NCBI GenBank assembly: GCA_963377175.1
Contig: CAUJNA010000472.1
Coordinates: 158,494 to 222,493, forward strand
Source: Effrenium voratum
Taxonomy: Eukaryota; Sar; Dinophyceae; Suessiales; Symbiodiniaceae
Direction of reading: 5' to 3'
DNA length: 64,000 bases
Shown: piece by piece, positions 54,601 to 61,100 of the stretch
How positions within the stretch are numbered: the stretch's first letter is position 1
Layout: every line of letters begins with the position of its first letter
Notes under the pieces: model-generated
The model's database searches: none
What the model saw: only the letters and a program-made list of their open reading frames with translations
Told to the model about the DNA's origin: nothing
Program-made: the position numbers and the translations under genes

Positions 54601-55840
54601 GTCTCTGAAGCCCATGCATCTCCTCGAGGTACTCATCGTACATTCCCTTAGCTGTCAATCTCCAGTACTCAGCCTCCTTCGACTTCTCGTCCATCGTGCA
54701 CCGTTCCTCTTGTTTCTCTTCTTTGACCTGGGCTAACTCCAAGATCGCATCCTGACGATGACCACCTTCGACAGCAATCATCTGGTCCTTCATCGACACG
54801 TCGGACTCATACTGTTTGACGATCTCTTCTTTTTCGCGAAGCAAGCAATCTGCTCTCTTCGATTCCTGTTCCGCAAATACTGTAACGTCATTCAGCCTCG
54901 CCATCAGCTGTTCCCTGGAGTCCTCCAAAGAGTACGTCTCGGGGCGCTTGACGAGTGCATGCTCCAACTGTGATTTCAGACTTTGGACCATCTCCTCCTC
55001 GTTGAACTTCTCGATAGATGTAGAAGATTCTATGCCTCTGATCTGTTGCTGATAAACTGATATCTGTTGTGAAGCCTCACGGTGTATCTGATTTGCACGT
55101 ATAGCTGATTCCTGCGCGGCCGACTTCTCGCTTGCCATGTAGGATTTCATCAATGCAATCTCCCGCTTCTGCTCCATGATAGTTCCTTCAGCTTGCCTCA
55201 TCTGTTGCATTATAATATTCGACTCCATGTCTTTCTTCTCCCCGTACTGAAATGCGTTCATTTCCACCTTGCGCATCTGTTGGGCTTCTTCCTCAAACTT
55301 GCGCCATGCCTCAGCCATGTGGTGTTGGTGGTGACTCACTAGATGTCCCGACTGCTTGCTGGCAATCTCGCATCGTCTTTCCAGCTCCTGGATCCGGATG
55401 GTGCTTCCATAGTCTTCTTGGTTAAGATTCGCCATTGCTGCCGACATTTCATCAAGTGTCTTCTGATATTCCCCGATCTCCACCTCCATCTTATTCTTCT
55501 CTTTGATCACGGCGCGAAAATCTGCACTGGTGGGTGATTTTGACCTCCCACCCTTCGATGTCGATCTCACGCCCTTCTGCGACGTCCGTGGTGTCGCAGG
55601 CGAAGATGATGATCTTCTCGGTGGGGATTCTCTTTTCTTCGACTCCTGATGAACATCGATCTGCTTCCATGATCTTGTGGGAGTAGATATGTCGCTGAAT
55701 AGCGCGGAACCTCCGCTCCCAGGTTCATCCTGTGAATCTGCAACCATATCCATCACCGCAGGAAGAGCCATCAATCCATTGGATCCCTCTGAGCTGCTGT
55801 TCCCAAAAGTTGCAGTACTTGGGCTCGCCGAAGACGCCAT
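42482..55840 (-). CDS. Retrotransposon ORF1: Gag-Pol polyprotein with large C-terminal extension (4,452 aa)
   Basis: Residues 1-600: Ser-rich start and coiled coils (Gag). About 925-1010: two CCCH fingers (CWYHFKSAKGCVKGNECTFSH; CFAFQKGKC...CKYRH). About 1235: protease WLMDTGCGHDL. About 1490-1640: integrase with HLLTHRYRNPFCESC zinc site and D-D-E in VTFDFV, YSDDGPE and NNSLAERTN. About 2290-2450: RT with VQMADAVQAY and VVYVDDFKMA. About 2560-2680: RNase H with LYADADFAG and SHSTPEAEI. About 3085-3250: FFAGPCTGGSSWARLN and AILFELPGSCDYW, like cytosine-C5 methyltransferase motifs. From MTANPNV (about 3342) to the end: no family recognised; ends with FICELCAKEM...CVNCC. One ATG-initiated frame with no stop over 13.4 kb implies selection or youth. 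Confidence 0.92.
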   Translation of the reverse strand: MASSASPSTATFGNSSSEGSNGLMALPAVMDMVADSQDEPGSGGSALFSDISTPTRSWKQIDVHQESKKRESPPRRSSSSPATPRTSQKGVRSTSKGGRSKSPTSADFRAVIKEKNKMEVEIGEYQKTLDEMSAAMANLNQEDYGSTIRIQELERRCEIASKQSGHLVSHHQHHMAEAWRKFEEEAQQMRKVEMNAFQYGEKKDMESNIIMQQMRQAEGTIMEQKREIALMKSYMASEKSAAQESAIRANQIHREASQQISVYQQQIRGIESSTSIEKFNEEEMVQSLKSQLEHALVKRPETYSLEDSREQLMARLNDVTVFAEQESKRADCLLREKEEIVKQYESDVSMKDQMIAVEGGHRQDAILELAQVKEEKQEERCTMDEKSKEAEYWRLTAKGMYDEYLEEMHGLQRQLKEREATLKQEESFVRQLDADNEELRAHKKLETQEASSSKDGHRERAVVKRAEGGTQANSNRIDKKVAGSVPSSSSNQIPNSSLMPGSILFPSFGDPMIDVHLSQMQGVVGHVPQSTTTTGGGDGGGNNGTTPPLDYGGFPPNGNGQGAGRRQLSLAGGGGGPPDDPPDDEDEDDDDEGDEEDEEEEEEEDDRTRRRRRRSRDNREIKNDRPRISRKEAERVSIPAWPKIHQLDTWKMQLLMNVLSACADPDTDAWTKWLEQALGLNPDLDLLSDSGGDRFATIDIKMAMGMQNMLKQAPDEAKDVYLDATRHSELRHQQGVIVKGRELVALVMQSFRTSDRTDLVYHIEHLFNLDFPGDKNLVMFRNKWYDLLLKMRSEDRPSKLALRDILYRKIKGSKKMEFGLNAYHRLPDKHPQKTYEFLLALIDYQIKADREDLMLDMKAKSVKSMMKSGGKDAAPATGKQENQGGKGRKGKPGGPDAAPVLPKAKAKGHAGKNGKSDGASDRGKSPGGSKDNPCWYHFKSAKGCVKGNECTFSHSKKTEHKLESMSKGKGKGKSKSRSSSPKRDDGACFAFQKGKCDRGSACKYRHELIKNNSAPATSNDKAQAKSKAAAKAAAPAIARRAIAMPAIVLKQSAPAGKVSFKKDVDQVEPDEAETVYHEHDDDAMSESSRWSGESEIPEKMVWFKEVLDVDENGEITYLEDERRQWERKGEWYGYEDNENEPYQYVYVDEKKFKSSDHRELSAYQVQRSLIRAKILREVVDDVYKKHYFPVTKESSIMFEYDRNKDEIKESAVDWKKQHGMPKNVFAMSTCISKRVKWLMDTGCGHDLIGRAKAKSLGVDIVKDDDEIVFQTANGSTSTSDVAKIVVDELDETVEPHVLDETPTVLSVGRRCMKMGYAFHWMPGKLPFMVTPKQGFVHLQVKDDIPYLVSDGKLRSNRHRPTIDDLKEHFSEVLAMVTNDEADQGGDDENDVTPAAVGESAEAEGEHHDGAFDFGPPGGAGPVRPPPVAEEIPVDVGSVPHRHGDAEAHEEEVDEDDPDAGIEVDVYEGSSIKRKVGVLKKDANSIAHLLTHRYRNPFCESCVKAKMRHFRSRTGAFKREVKTFGDLVTFDFVTASGDHEVEGRYALIIRDIYTGIIMAYPTARRDTDSVVRAIKHFCGRRKIKQVYSDDGPELINACVELKLNHDLSLPGRPQNNSLAERTNQFIIDQTSACLVHAGLPTCYWVQAITTLCHLMNIEEVNGSSAWMRLHGEEFKGEKIPFGALVDFKPSEARGGKREKFEPRGETGIFAGYVLSTGMHWANKYRAWALTAFAGAELNIKKAKVPPRLRMPHQTERMILKSPLTFPIQQKYKVANETLEGIEMSIDAIGLDARDRLIEDEDYEPELLQSDEKRLLDDEVDQIAGLLLDDGPEVIAGDRGDHAGEEDARPSSSKGKGDGHPKGDEKVAKSDLPHVSVGLPGDGITYVNDDGKEVKIDKAGRPYPVGKDGFRLMKTSRPPEFTPEEWKMMSKYYTKEEKAEVKGGGKRKEEDPKSKESDISAPAEARTLQMPGGKRIRAMLRNRWGGVEWQYNWGLRKNISKIKNPMDGKHLAELEWVRIVVNPVDGVVVLMDSKQSQDVMRRNVQLEKEFECLVVIYAWKFKSEERSKSTPNWTKAVASVMESHKDEAETASGTDPSVDESTDLTWYEWEESAEIVSGKVPLAMPAIGEDGEAKKYPSMPCVTSERIQHREKAVKVVRFFDALVSRPVGRKEMLTNPDALASMKKEWSGLIDQGVFDLGAVREYDAVAREAKAKGEEIHMARAHGICVEKHSQLPVGDPKRKFKGRGVLLGNQVKNQSFEAAMFQDLGNSPASFEASRWADFLGCHDGWDVQMADAVQAYIQATLRGTPCWIELPPEAVPSECKWDKYRRPVVPLRKALYGHPDAGTFWEQHCDESVRAVGFEPIGEEWPSVYIHEKLQLVLVVYVDDFKMAGPQKNLAQGWSMLRTRLKIEPETGLDMYLGCNQSKGNVTLGNGHRVTTVTYDMEQFLRSCVDRYLEVAGDVKLNKVVTPELHEETKNHVSRKPAREGPSVVCNWCNNLVPTDGSATVPDQRGGTPELAMKEPVRGHLAPHAASVLMKLLYGARIARFDLLRQVNRLARNVHRWTDSDDRGLHHLMCYVHHTKHWRMVGWVGDPMDDVHLALYADADFAGCIDSLRSTSGGHLNIQGPNTRFPLSGSSKRQGCVSHSTPEAEIVAADVAMRSMGMPALKLVERILKKSPNFVFYDDNKAMIGVVRSGRNPTMRHLERSHGVSISWMHEMFTRDYMYLAYEVTDRMAADIYTKAFNDGRKWKHACLQIGLLDPSLLSDPDTLKALTPTCDPIKGTMQTASGTVDGVPTFPYTHIPIMPPDLWWSGLTSKEGLHEHEGHDPVVVAKGPRLMRVKPPLAVMTPFGSKWLRSTWFLKNGSWLKVEDRVDPGLQCVRIDGWVERAVWQFHPVPVAAPARERSPRPRPIHVGSGDVDMQSVLAAFVEELSNERIELKCVNDLALETLLRLKLLMRCLHINHEQLVPGRCFVPYRIAVKHKPQLAPGIELAMVKHDGGVLRAPVHVSLPGMRTRTVVTLYSVDLARPIVLMACSEPRNWFTALARHDGPQVVTITLVDDLLSEYGGRIARHVLTKPSDLLFFAGPCTGGSSWARLNKTRGIDTAEKIEAKQREFWRLFERFVEIKRHAMTKRAAILFELPGSCDYWKDERLHEVVHDGTSHEFDGCRYGLKQRYAKKPMPIKKPWRVVSWNFELGGSLSKKCNGNHEHGPCAGRETKETQLYTSIIVGVILRRFRARARCLKPAPLKLALACITRRRSRKHQATASEICTTPTAQPRCWVSPEPLVHTGSWVSPEPQASRRSWTSSSPRSEAGIILGQFRGFICSCLFWVFLVLENIIKMTANPNVVNTNEFFCVPVGKSRQAAIFLGNLVKNAIEEGKRIPKRMEVSSDLGMCVKWIEDIGVPAIYAYSAYYSAKGRGMMKGEGQSMRVALEFISKVFGQLSADECMLGWREFCSKGKKIVSALNQLCGEATMLAKNPELLNVTKYCMEGADMLRSIANIWDLALGVAEDNDERSFKAAFHQDTPVGEVYKEFISDESSRASSSRRWRSSEEFQTTAEFERHDRRIAKYRDRNWGKVFTLSVIKAPKIDSYGRGSKDDYQKNWDLGLVYQNELQASMKNLAYALRRDENASQNNLLRWMICGSTPSDISDACIGAVNSLMCVSFIMRRLQPLLGEKDSKDQSYTAYFRPDKRELNDLYREIEYARDFLWCIDMIYESKLPAMNINSISLAPHAADRAAENQDRRKWVSWMKEIEKKAEKDVMIEFFQNKYCTIHEIERELEKYPEDFVVGEEPTWWVMGSSKTEPPRKTERQQKSASSSGQRSQTAGGSVPQPGAPSGGSQASDAVKIDNEIIDSIFRMNSGGDDDRWVIINPTAGHDTYTSFEGGTTLGGATVNVKFNIDNNTGYPIIQTVFGPCLAEGKNATYWECMLRCLTSSLLHFEEKTSAEKIILSYVGKGNAAWLQLYAFLCAQTGCLITGRLPGAKAINALIQAEKNPDNAPGQLNRIINRQKRSPIGEATIRDMMIHKKSFLVLDWPLRAVNSKGSTKTFQMMVNEQGWTNIEERSYYGSSEQVSSPNDTLNIISRLQKLDKLIAERRRRDMDDSPMSVHIWMSLYDWVCMRGCGWQVTANPIIDSLQKAISDLVNTCKGLVVVCVNRDVAFHGGRGDLGTIANKVSEICKAAGALVTENDRLWRVVHALTGKNYKIPGSSNLQHFLLKRLLIEKSIDAVAPSNAFVCELEGTCINEPDLRFNIPKNMEESKVKFEYKPTFTAQSKRKQEQQDEGHGEQDAFGKADVGDQRLRWYTVTELSKFICELCAKEMQMSKSKVLGPNSKYNPSSCVNCCANWNADTNGIAMSIEGKKMYTRLFAECVVAIPDLQNLMVDVNNIQAMITIIRELVYSIVRIPGCDRVQEFRGSRGEDVHLLDRQGSWQCGIFVLDQECARPRNDV

Positions 55841-55922
55841 TGTACTGTGTAGGTTATCGTTCCTTTATTGTCCCTGTACCCGCAATAAACCAGCTGTCTC
55901 CCAGTCCAGTGTAGAGCTTGTA

Positions 55923-55938
55923 GTTACGGCTGATAACC
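55923..55938 (-). promoter_or_regulatory. Primer binding site
   Basis: GGTTATCAGCCGTAAC on the coding strand begins directly after the 5' LTR. Its GGTTATCA resembles the TGGTATCAGAGC-type site that copia elements use with initiator tRNA-Met, with one inserted T. Primer identity is not proven. Confidence 0.55.
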
Positions 55939-56250
55939 TGTCAAGAGACGGCAAGGTGACGTCCCGTGGGACGCTGTGCACCGAACCCTCAAGCTTTAAT
56001 ACCAACCACGTAGAAAGGTGTATACGGACGATGCCGTTATAGCCGAACCCGTGTAAACGTTGTAAGGGAGAAGGAATGATAGTTACAACAGTAGTCCTGA
56101 CAAATGCAGTATGTATGCAGTCACACATCAGATCTTGAACCTCAATTGTGTCTTGAGCCAAATGGCGATCAATGGAACTTGGGAAGCAACACCAACAAGG
56201 ACCTCAGAACAGCTACCCAATTTCGGCACGGGGCCTAGAGGGTTTTAACA
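55939..56250 (-). repeat. LTR (5' LTR in element orientation), 312 bp
   Basis: TG...CA ended repeat, identical by eye to 38336-38684 except that it lacks the 37-bp hairpin-containing block. On the coding strand it should contain promoter and transcription start. The spliced-leader-like 15-mer lies at 56152-56166. Confidence 0.95.
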
Positions 56251-56255
56251 GCCAA
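56251..56255 (+). other. Target site duplication GCCAA, right
   Basis: Second GCCAA copy. Removing the element plus one copy would leave the fibre gene's frame continuous across the site. Confidence 0.95.
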
Positions 56256-58219
56256 GATGTACTTCACCGTGCCGCCAAACGGAGTGGCGAAGCTGCACTT
56301 CGGGGCGCACTTCCAGCCGCCGGGCCTGCCCAACCAGACGGCAGGAACGGTGGACGTTTACGGCCTCCAGATCCTGGACGCAACCCTGGAGACCGGCAAC
56401 ACGGCGGAGGAGGAGGACACGGCGGCCTCGGCCCTGCTGCTGAAGCACGAGTTCCTCGACGGAGGGGCGGACGACGTCACGCTGGCAACCCTGGGCGAGG
56501 TGCTGCTGGAACCCACGCTCACCACGCTAGGAAATTTTCTGGTGCGCTCCAACAGCCAGAGCTCCGTGGCCTCGGCCTGCTTCACGGTGGGAGGCTTCCA
56601 GCTGGAGGGCTACGCCATGACCCTGAGCGCCTTCGCCTGGAACATCGTGCGCACCTACACGCTGACGCCCGGGAGACGCTACTCCTTCGGCTGCCGGTAC
56701 CGGCTGGGCACGGCCTCCAACTTGGTGATGTACGTCAGCGCGGCCGACAACGACTACGTGGGCGTCACCGGCACCTTCCTCGGCACGCCCGCGCAGGGAG
56801 TCTGGAGCACGGCGCGCCTGGACTTCTCGGTGCCGCCGGGCGGAATCGCGAAGCTGCACCTCGGAGCCTTCGGCGGCTCCATCCCCGGGCTGGTGCAGCA
56901 GTCGGCGGGCACGCTGGACCTGTACAGCATGCAGATCAGGGCCTCGGCCTTCGAGGGAGAGTCTGTCTCAGTAACGGACCTGCTGGCGGACTCGCTGGCC
57001 CTCACGGGCTCGGCCACGCTGACGGGCTCACCGCGCAGGGCAACGTGGGCTGCGACCAGCTGCTGTGCAACGACGTGAACTGCACCGACGTGTTCACCAC
57101 GGGCGTGGACGCCTCGGGAGCAGTCTCCTGCGCTGCGCTCACAGCCACAGGCACCGTCGCCGGGGCCACGCTGACGTCCACAGGGGCCGTGTCAGGCAGC
57201 TCGCTGAGCATCACCGGCGCGGCCAGCGTGGGCCTGCTGAGCTCCGCCGCAGGAATCACGGGCAGCACACATCACCATCACAACACGCCAAATGCCGAGG
57301 GAACTTCACCACGGTGGGCGACGTGTCCACAGCACGCTGAACGGCCTAGGGTGCCGCCACCGCGAGCGAGCTTCGCTGCACCGGTGCGCTCAACGGGGCA
57401 CCACGCTGAACAGTCAGCGGGGGCGGCCCACGGGCCCCCCTGGACTGCGAGAGCCTGGACTGCACCTTCACGGCCACGAGCGGCGGAGTGTCGACGGGCA
57501 GCGTGGTGTGCGGCGACGTGACGAGCACGGGCACGGTCTCCGCGCCGCAGCTCTTCGCGTCCAACACGCTCACCGTGACCAACACCTCCGACTTCTCGGA
57601 CGATCTCTTCCTGACGAAGAACTGGGCGGGCTGGAGCAAGCTGCAAGTGTCCAACAACAGCGCGGCCCCCGACGGCGGCCCGGAGCTGCGGCTGCTGGGC
57701 AACCAGAGCGCGCGGGTCTTCCTGGAGCGGGACGGCGGGGCGCACCAGTGCGAGCTCATCATGATCAACGACGAGGCGCTGGTGCAGACATAGAGCCTCT
57801 CGACGCAGCTGTCCCTGACCACGAACCAGCGGAACCCCGGCTGCCTCGTGATCGCGGGCAACACGGGCAACGTGGTCTGCAACACGAGCTTCACGGACTT
57901 GTCGAACAGCCGGGTGAAGACGGAGATTGCCGAGGCCGACGTGGCAGAGCTCAAGCAGCTCTTCGACTCCGTGGAGGCCAAGCAGTACAAACGCCCGGAC
58001 ATGAACGGCGACCTGAGGCTGGGCTTCGCCTCGGTCGACTTCGCAGGAACAAAGTGGAAGAATTTGACGGGGACCACGCGGTGGAGCGACGGCACGGAGA
58101 TGGTCACGCTTGACTACTCGCACCTGACCAGCGTGCTCTGGGGGGTGTGCAAGGCCTTCCAGGCCCGGCTGGACGCACTTGAAGCCTGGCAGGCCCAGCG
58201 GGGGCCGAAGAACAAGTAA
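56256..58219 (+). pseudogene. Tail-fibre-like gene, 3' part with peptidase S74 chaperone domain
   Basis: Continues the fibre gene after the retrotransposon. A beta-rich module (VPPNGVAKLHFGAHF, WNIVRTYTLTPGRRYSFG, VPPGGIAKLHLGAFGG) repeats the module that the insertion cut. A Gly/Thr/Ser-rich repeat zone follows (LTATGTVAGATLTSTGAVSG), then a receptor/knob-like section and a C-terminal domain with SFTDLSNSRVKTEIAEA, LFDSVEAKQY, LRLGFASVDF and DYSHLTSVLWGVCKAFQARL. The last part is the peptidase S74/endosialidase intramolecular chaperone signature (S at SNSR, K). Frame changes near 57025, 57290 and 57440 and an in-frame TAG at 57791-57793 show it is a pseudogene. Confidence 0.7.
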
Positions 58220-58222
58220 AAA

Positions 58223-59164
58223 ATGGAGGCGCTGAGGGACCTGGCCGACGACTTCAACGTGCGGGACCCGCGGAAGCTGTACCGACTCGCGAGGCAGCGC
58301 GACCACGACGTGACGCAGGCCATGGCCTTCGAGGCGCTGAAGGCCGACGTGGGCCGGCAGGTGCAGGCGCCCCGGCCGCGCGCGCTGGGCAAGTCTGCTG
58401 CCGAGGGGCCGAACGACCGGCTGCAGGCCGACCTCATTGACTTCCGCCAGAACACCCGGGGGAAGACCAGGTACGGCCTGGTGGTGATGGACGTCTTCAC
58501 CCGGGAGGCTGCAGTAGAACCTCTGCAGAACAAGAACGCCGAGACGGTGGGCCGGGCCACCAAGCGCGCCGCAAAGGAGCTGACGGGGGACGACAAGAAC
58601 TTTGTGGTCAAAGCCGTGCACCGGACGAAGCGGCCCGAGGACCGCAACGCCATTGCCGTGGTGGACCGGGGCATCCAGACCCTGAAGAAGGACCTGGCCA
58701 CTCGAGTCGCCAGGAAGGGCGGTGGGTGGAGCCAGCACCTCGAGCAGGTGGCGGACGCGTACAACGCTCGGCCCCACGAGACGGTGCACGCTGCGCCGGA
58801 GGACGTCGAGAAGCAGCCGGCCACGGAGTTCCGTGTGCTCCATGACAACGCCGACCGGTTCCAGCACAACAAGGACCTCACGGAACGCCGCATCAAGGCC
58901 ATAGAGGACGCGGGCGCCTTCCGAGCGCCGACGAACGCGGCGAGGGGCTTCAACCCTCAGTACGGCGACGTGCAGCAGCTCGCGGCCGTGGACTCCATGA
59001 CCGTCAGGGGCACCGAGGGCCGTGAGACTCTCCTGAAGCTGGCCCTGCCGGCTCCCCAGGGCAGCGGCAACGCTGCGGGCAGGCTGACTAGGCGTGGTAG
59101 ACCGGCGGCCGTGAGGCAGCTCAACGACTTCCTGGGCCCGCCCTGGGCGAGGACAATCGACTGA
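58223..59164 (+). CDS. Polinton/PLV-type integrase, probably inactive
   Basis: 313 codons from the first ATG, which follows the fibre stop by a few bases. LQADLIDF (first catalytic Asp, about residue 70), TRYGLVVMDVFTREAAVEPL, NAIAVVDRGIQTLKKDLA (third catalytic position, here Asp where Glu is usual), and HLEQVADAYNARPHETVHAA identify a retroviral-type integrase (rve) core. The segment that should hold the second Asp (TDxGxEF) is missing: the chain goes from RAAKELTGDDKN straight to FVVKAVHRTK, as if 20-40 residues were lost in frame. Integrases of this kind insert Polinton/Maverick DNA. Same strand and spacing as ATPase and fibre genes. Confidence 0.7.
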   Translation: MEALRDLADDFNVRDPRKLYRLARQRDHDVTQAMAFEALKADVGRQVQAPRPRALGKSAAEGPNDRLQADLIDFRQNTRGKTRYGLVVMDVFTREAAVEPLQNKNAETVGRATKRAAKELTGDDKNFVVKAVHRTKRPEDRNAIAVVDRGIQTLKKDLATRVARKGGGWSQHLEQVADAYNARPHETVHAAPEDVEKQPATEFRVLHDNADRFQHNKDLTERRIKAIEDAGAFRAPTNAARGFNPQYGDVQQLAAVDSMTVRGTEGRETLLKLALPAPQGSGNAAGRLTRRGRPAAVRQLNDFLGPPWARTID

Positions 59165-59167
59165 TAA

Positions 59168-59432
59168 CCGGCAACTTTGCAGTACCCAAGTACGGCTGAT
59201 AACGCTACTGGCAACTTTGCAGTACATTTGAGCCAAAGACCGCAGCTCCAGCTGGCAACTTTGCAGTACCCAAGTACGGCTGATAACGCTACTGGCAACT
59301 TTGCAGTACATTTGAGCCAAAGACCGCAGCTCCACCTGGCAACTTTGCAGTACATTTGAGCCAAAGACAGCAGCTCCAGCTGGCAACTTTGCAGTACATT
59401 TGAGCCAAAGACCGCAGCTCCAGCTGGCAACT
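59168..59432. repeat. Tandem repeat after the integrase gene
   Basis: Alternating units share GGCAACTTTGCAGTAC: one type continues CCAAGTACGGCTGATAACGC, the other ATTTGAGCCAAAGACCGCAG. About six to seven units of roughly 40 bp. The string TACGGCTGATAAC also occurs at the PBS of the copia element (55925-55937). A diverged GGCAACTTTG copy lies at 59722. The repeat may be near the right end of the PLV-like element. Confidence 0.8.
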
Positions 59433-60150
59433 TTTGCAATTTCTTACTAGGAAATTCAAGTGCTCTGTTAGGCACCATGCTGGGGCAGCATCATCAGCCC
59501 CCAAATGGAACACACCACGATTTTGGGGGCTTCGTTCTATTTGGAGAGGGAATAATTAAAGCAGGCCCTGCATGACAATCTTTAACGGATTCACCATGCT
59601 GAAAATGGCTGGGGCGGCCGCACTAGGCAGCCCTTTATGCTGGATAGCGGATAGCCCTGAATCCACCGCCACCACACCTGCCCGCCACAAAAATTGGGGG
59701 CTTCTGGCCCAGCTCCAGCTCTGGCAACTTTGTGTTACATCTTGAGTCACACAGAACGCGTTTAGGTGGGCACCCAAACACACAACGCGGTTGGGGAGCC
59801 ACATCACCCAAAAAAACACGCCCCCCCACCCCCGGAAGGACGCTCAAGATGCTCGACACACAAAAACTGCTGTTTTCCGCCTCTAGTCAGGGCTCCTTCT
59901 GGATCGGAATGCCTTGGATCGTCACAGGTGCCCTAGGTGCCCTGTGTGCCCTGAGAACAACCGGGAGCAGTCGAGTCTCCGACCGAAGCTTCGTGTAGAC
60001 CTGGCAGCGCTCCGGGTTTTCCGAAAAAATGCACTGACTGTCCAAGGTGCTCCAAGTGCTCTTATCTCCCTCGATGGCTGTTTTTTTCACGGCGCGCACA
60101 ACAGGAAATGCCTGTAGAGCGGTGGTGGTGACCCCCGCCCTGTACACTCC

Positions 60151-60536
60151 GCACTCTGTGACCCGTATTGAGCATGCGTGAACCCCTTGACCAACATGAA
60201 AAAGAACTTCCATCGGACCAATGACAAACTCGTGGGCTCACGGAGCTGCCTGGAGTGATTTGCACTGTCCTCTCCGGGCTACAAAATCAAAAGGCATGCA
60301 AAAATATCTACGGCTCCGACTCCACGGGGCCGACAAAGGTCCGCATTCTGTGACTTTTACTGAGCATGCGTGAACCCCTCGACCAACATGAAAAAGAACT
60401 TCCATCGGACCAAGGACAAACTCGTGGGCTCACGCAGCTGCCTGGAGTGATTGCACTGTCCTCTCCGGGCTACAAAATTAAAAGGCATGCGAAAAGGAAA
60501 AGATCTACGGCTCCGACTCCGCGGGGCCGACAAAGG
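60151..60536. repeat. 190-bp tandem duplication
   Basis: Unit CCGCACTCTGTGACCCGTAT... (60151-60340) repeated at 60341-60536 with about 10 substitutions and a small insertion. Contains GAGCATGCGTGAACCCCT and GGCTCCGACTCC blocks. No coding motif. Confidence 0.85.
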
Positions 60537-60649
60537 AACCGCTGGGACGGAGCTTCACGATGTACCTGCCGCAGTACTAGTGGGCAACGAAGGTGTTGCG
60601 CCAGACCGTTCTGGCCTCCGTCTTGCCCAGCACGGGCTCTGTATGAGTC

Positions 60650-61100
60650 AATGCCCAGTTTGTCGAGCCCGTCGAAAACGGTCGGCAGGTTCGGGAACAT
60701 GCCACAAGCTTGTCGATGGCATCGCTGTTGTCCTGGTCCTGCATCTCCAACTTCTTGAGCTCCTGCACCAAACCCTTGTACAGATTGTTGTGGTGCCCGG
60801 TATACAGCCGCCCGGGACGGTCAAACAGAGCTTGGGCAGCAGCGCTCTCCTTGTAGGTTGAAGCCAACCCCAGCGCGTCTTTGTCCCGGATGAGCAGGAT
60901 TGCCAAGTCTGCGCGAGCCCCAGCTGGGCCGCCGCCCTGGTCTCCGCCAGCTCTTCGATGGCCTCGCGGTTGATGGGCTCGTACAGCACCTTGGAGATGC
61001 AAAGGCTCTTCTCATCCTGCACCTCGCGGACACCCACTCGGGTCGCTTCCTCGAGATAGTTCCTCCTGGGGCGCTTGGGAGCGGGTCGGGGGGTCCTATC
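60650..61100 (-). CDS. Unrecognised helical host protein, 3' exons
   Basis: The minus strand reads VGVREVQDEKSLCISKVLYE, EPINREAIEELAETRAAAQL (61040-60925), then, after a one-base frame change at about 60925, ADLAILLIRDKDALGLASTY, KESAAAQALFDRPGRLYTGH and NNLYKGLVQELKKLEMQDQD (60910-60700). The amino-acid patterns are smooth through both pieces, so this is a real gene with either a short intron or a frameshift. It is helical and charged. I do not recognise the family. It probably joins the exons at 61190-62090. Confidence 0.5.

Larger units (their letters stand above)
38336..56250 (-). mobile_element. 17.9-kb Ty1/copia-type LTR retrotransposon with extra ORF region
   Basis: Complete element: 5' LTR 55939-56250, PBS, leader of about 100 nt, ORF1 55840-42482, overlapping ORF2 42627-39310, untranslated tail, PPT, 3' LTR 38336-38684, flanked by GCCAA. 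Domain order protease-integrase-RT-RNase H is that of copia. At 17,915 bp it is more than three times the usual copia length; the extra is the methyltransferase-like segment and about 2,200 residues downstream, including a Tpt1/KptA-like domain. LTR identity points to a recent insertion. It sits antisense inside the fibre gene of a PLV-like element. Confidence 0.93.

Noticed and set aside
55960..55973. CGTCCCGTGGGACG as a bacterial-type terminator
   Set aside because: It is a near-palindrome in the LTR, but there is no U-tract and the genome is eukaryotic; kept only as a note on the LTR.
36252..59164. Bacteriophage prophage or bacterial contamination
   Set aside because: Tail-fibre and S74 motifs are phage-like, but the ATPase and integrase are of Polinton/PLV type and the fibre gene is interrupted by a eukaryotic copia element with a spliced-leader-like LTR.
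57278..59386. 702-codon minus frame
   Set aside because: Shadow of the fibre and integrase genes on the plus strand; composition (His/Val/Leu rich) and lack of motifs show it is not coding.
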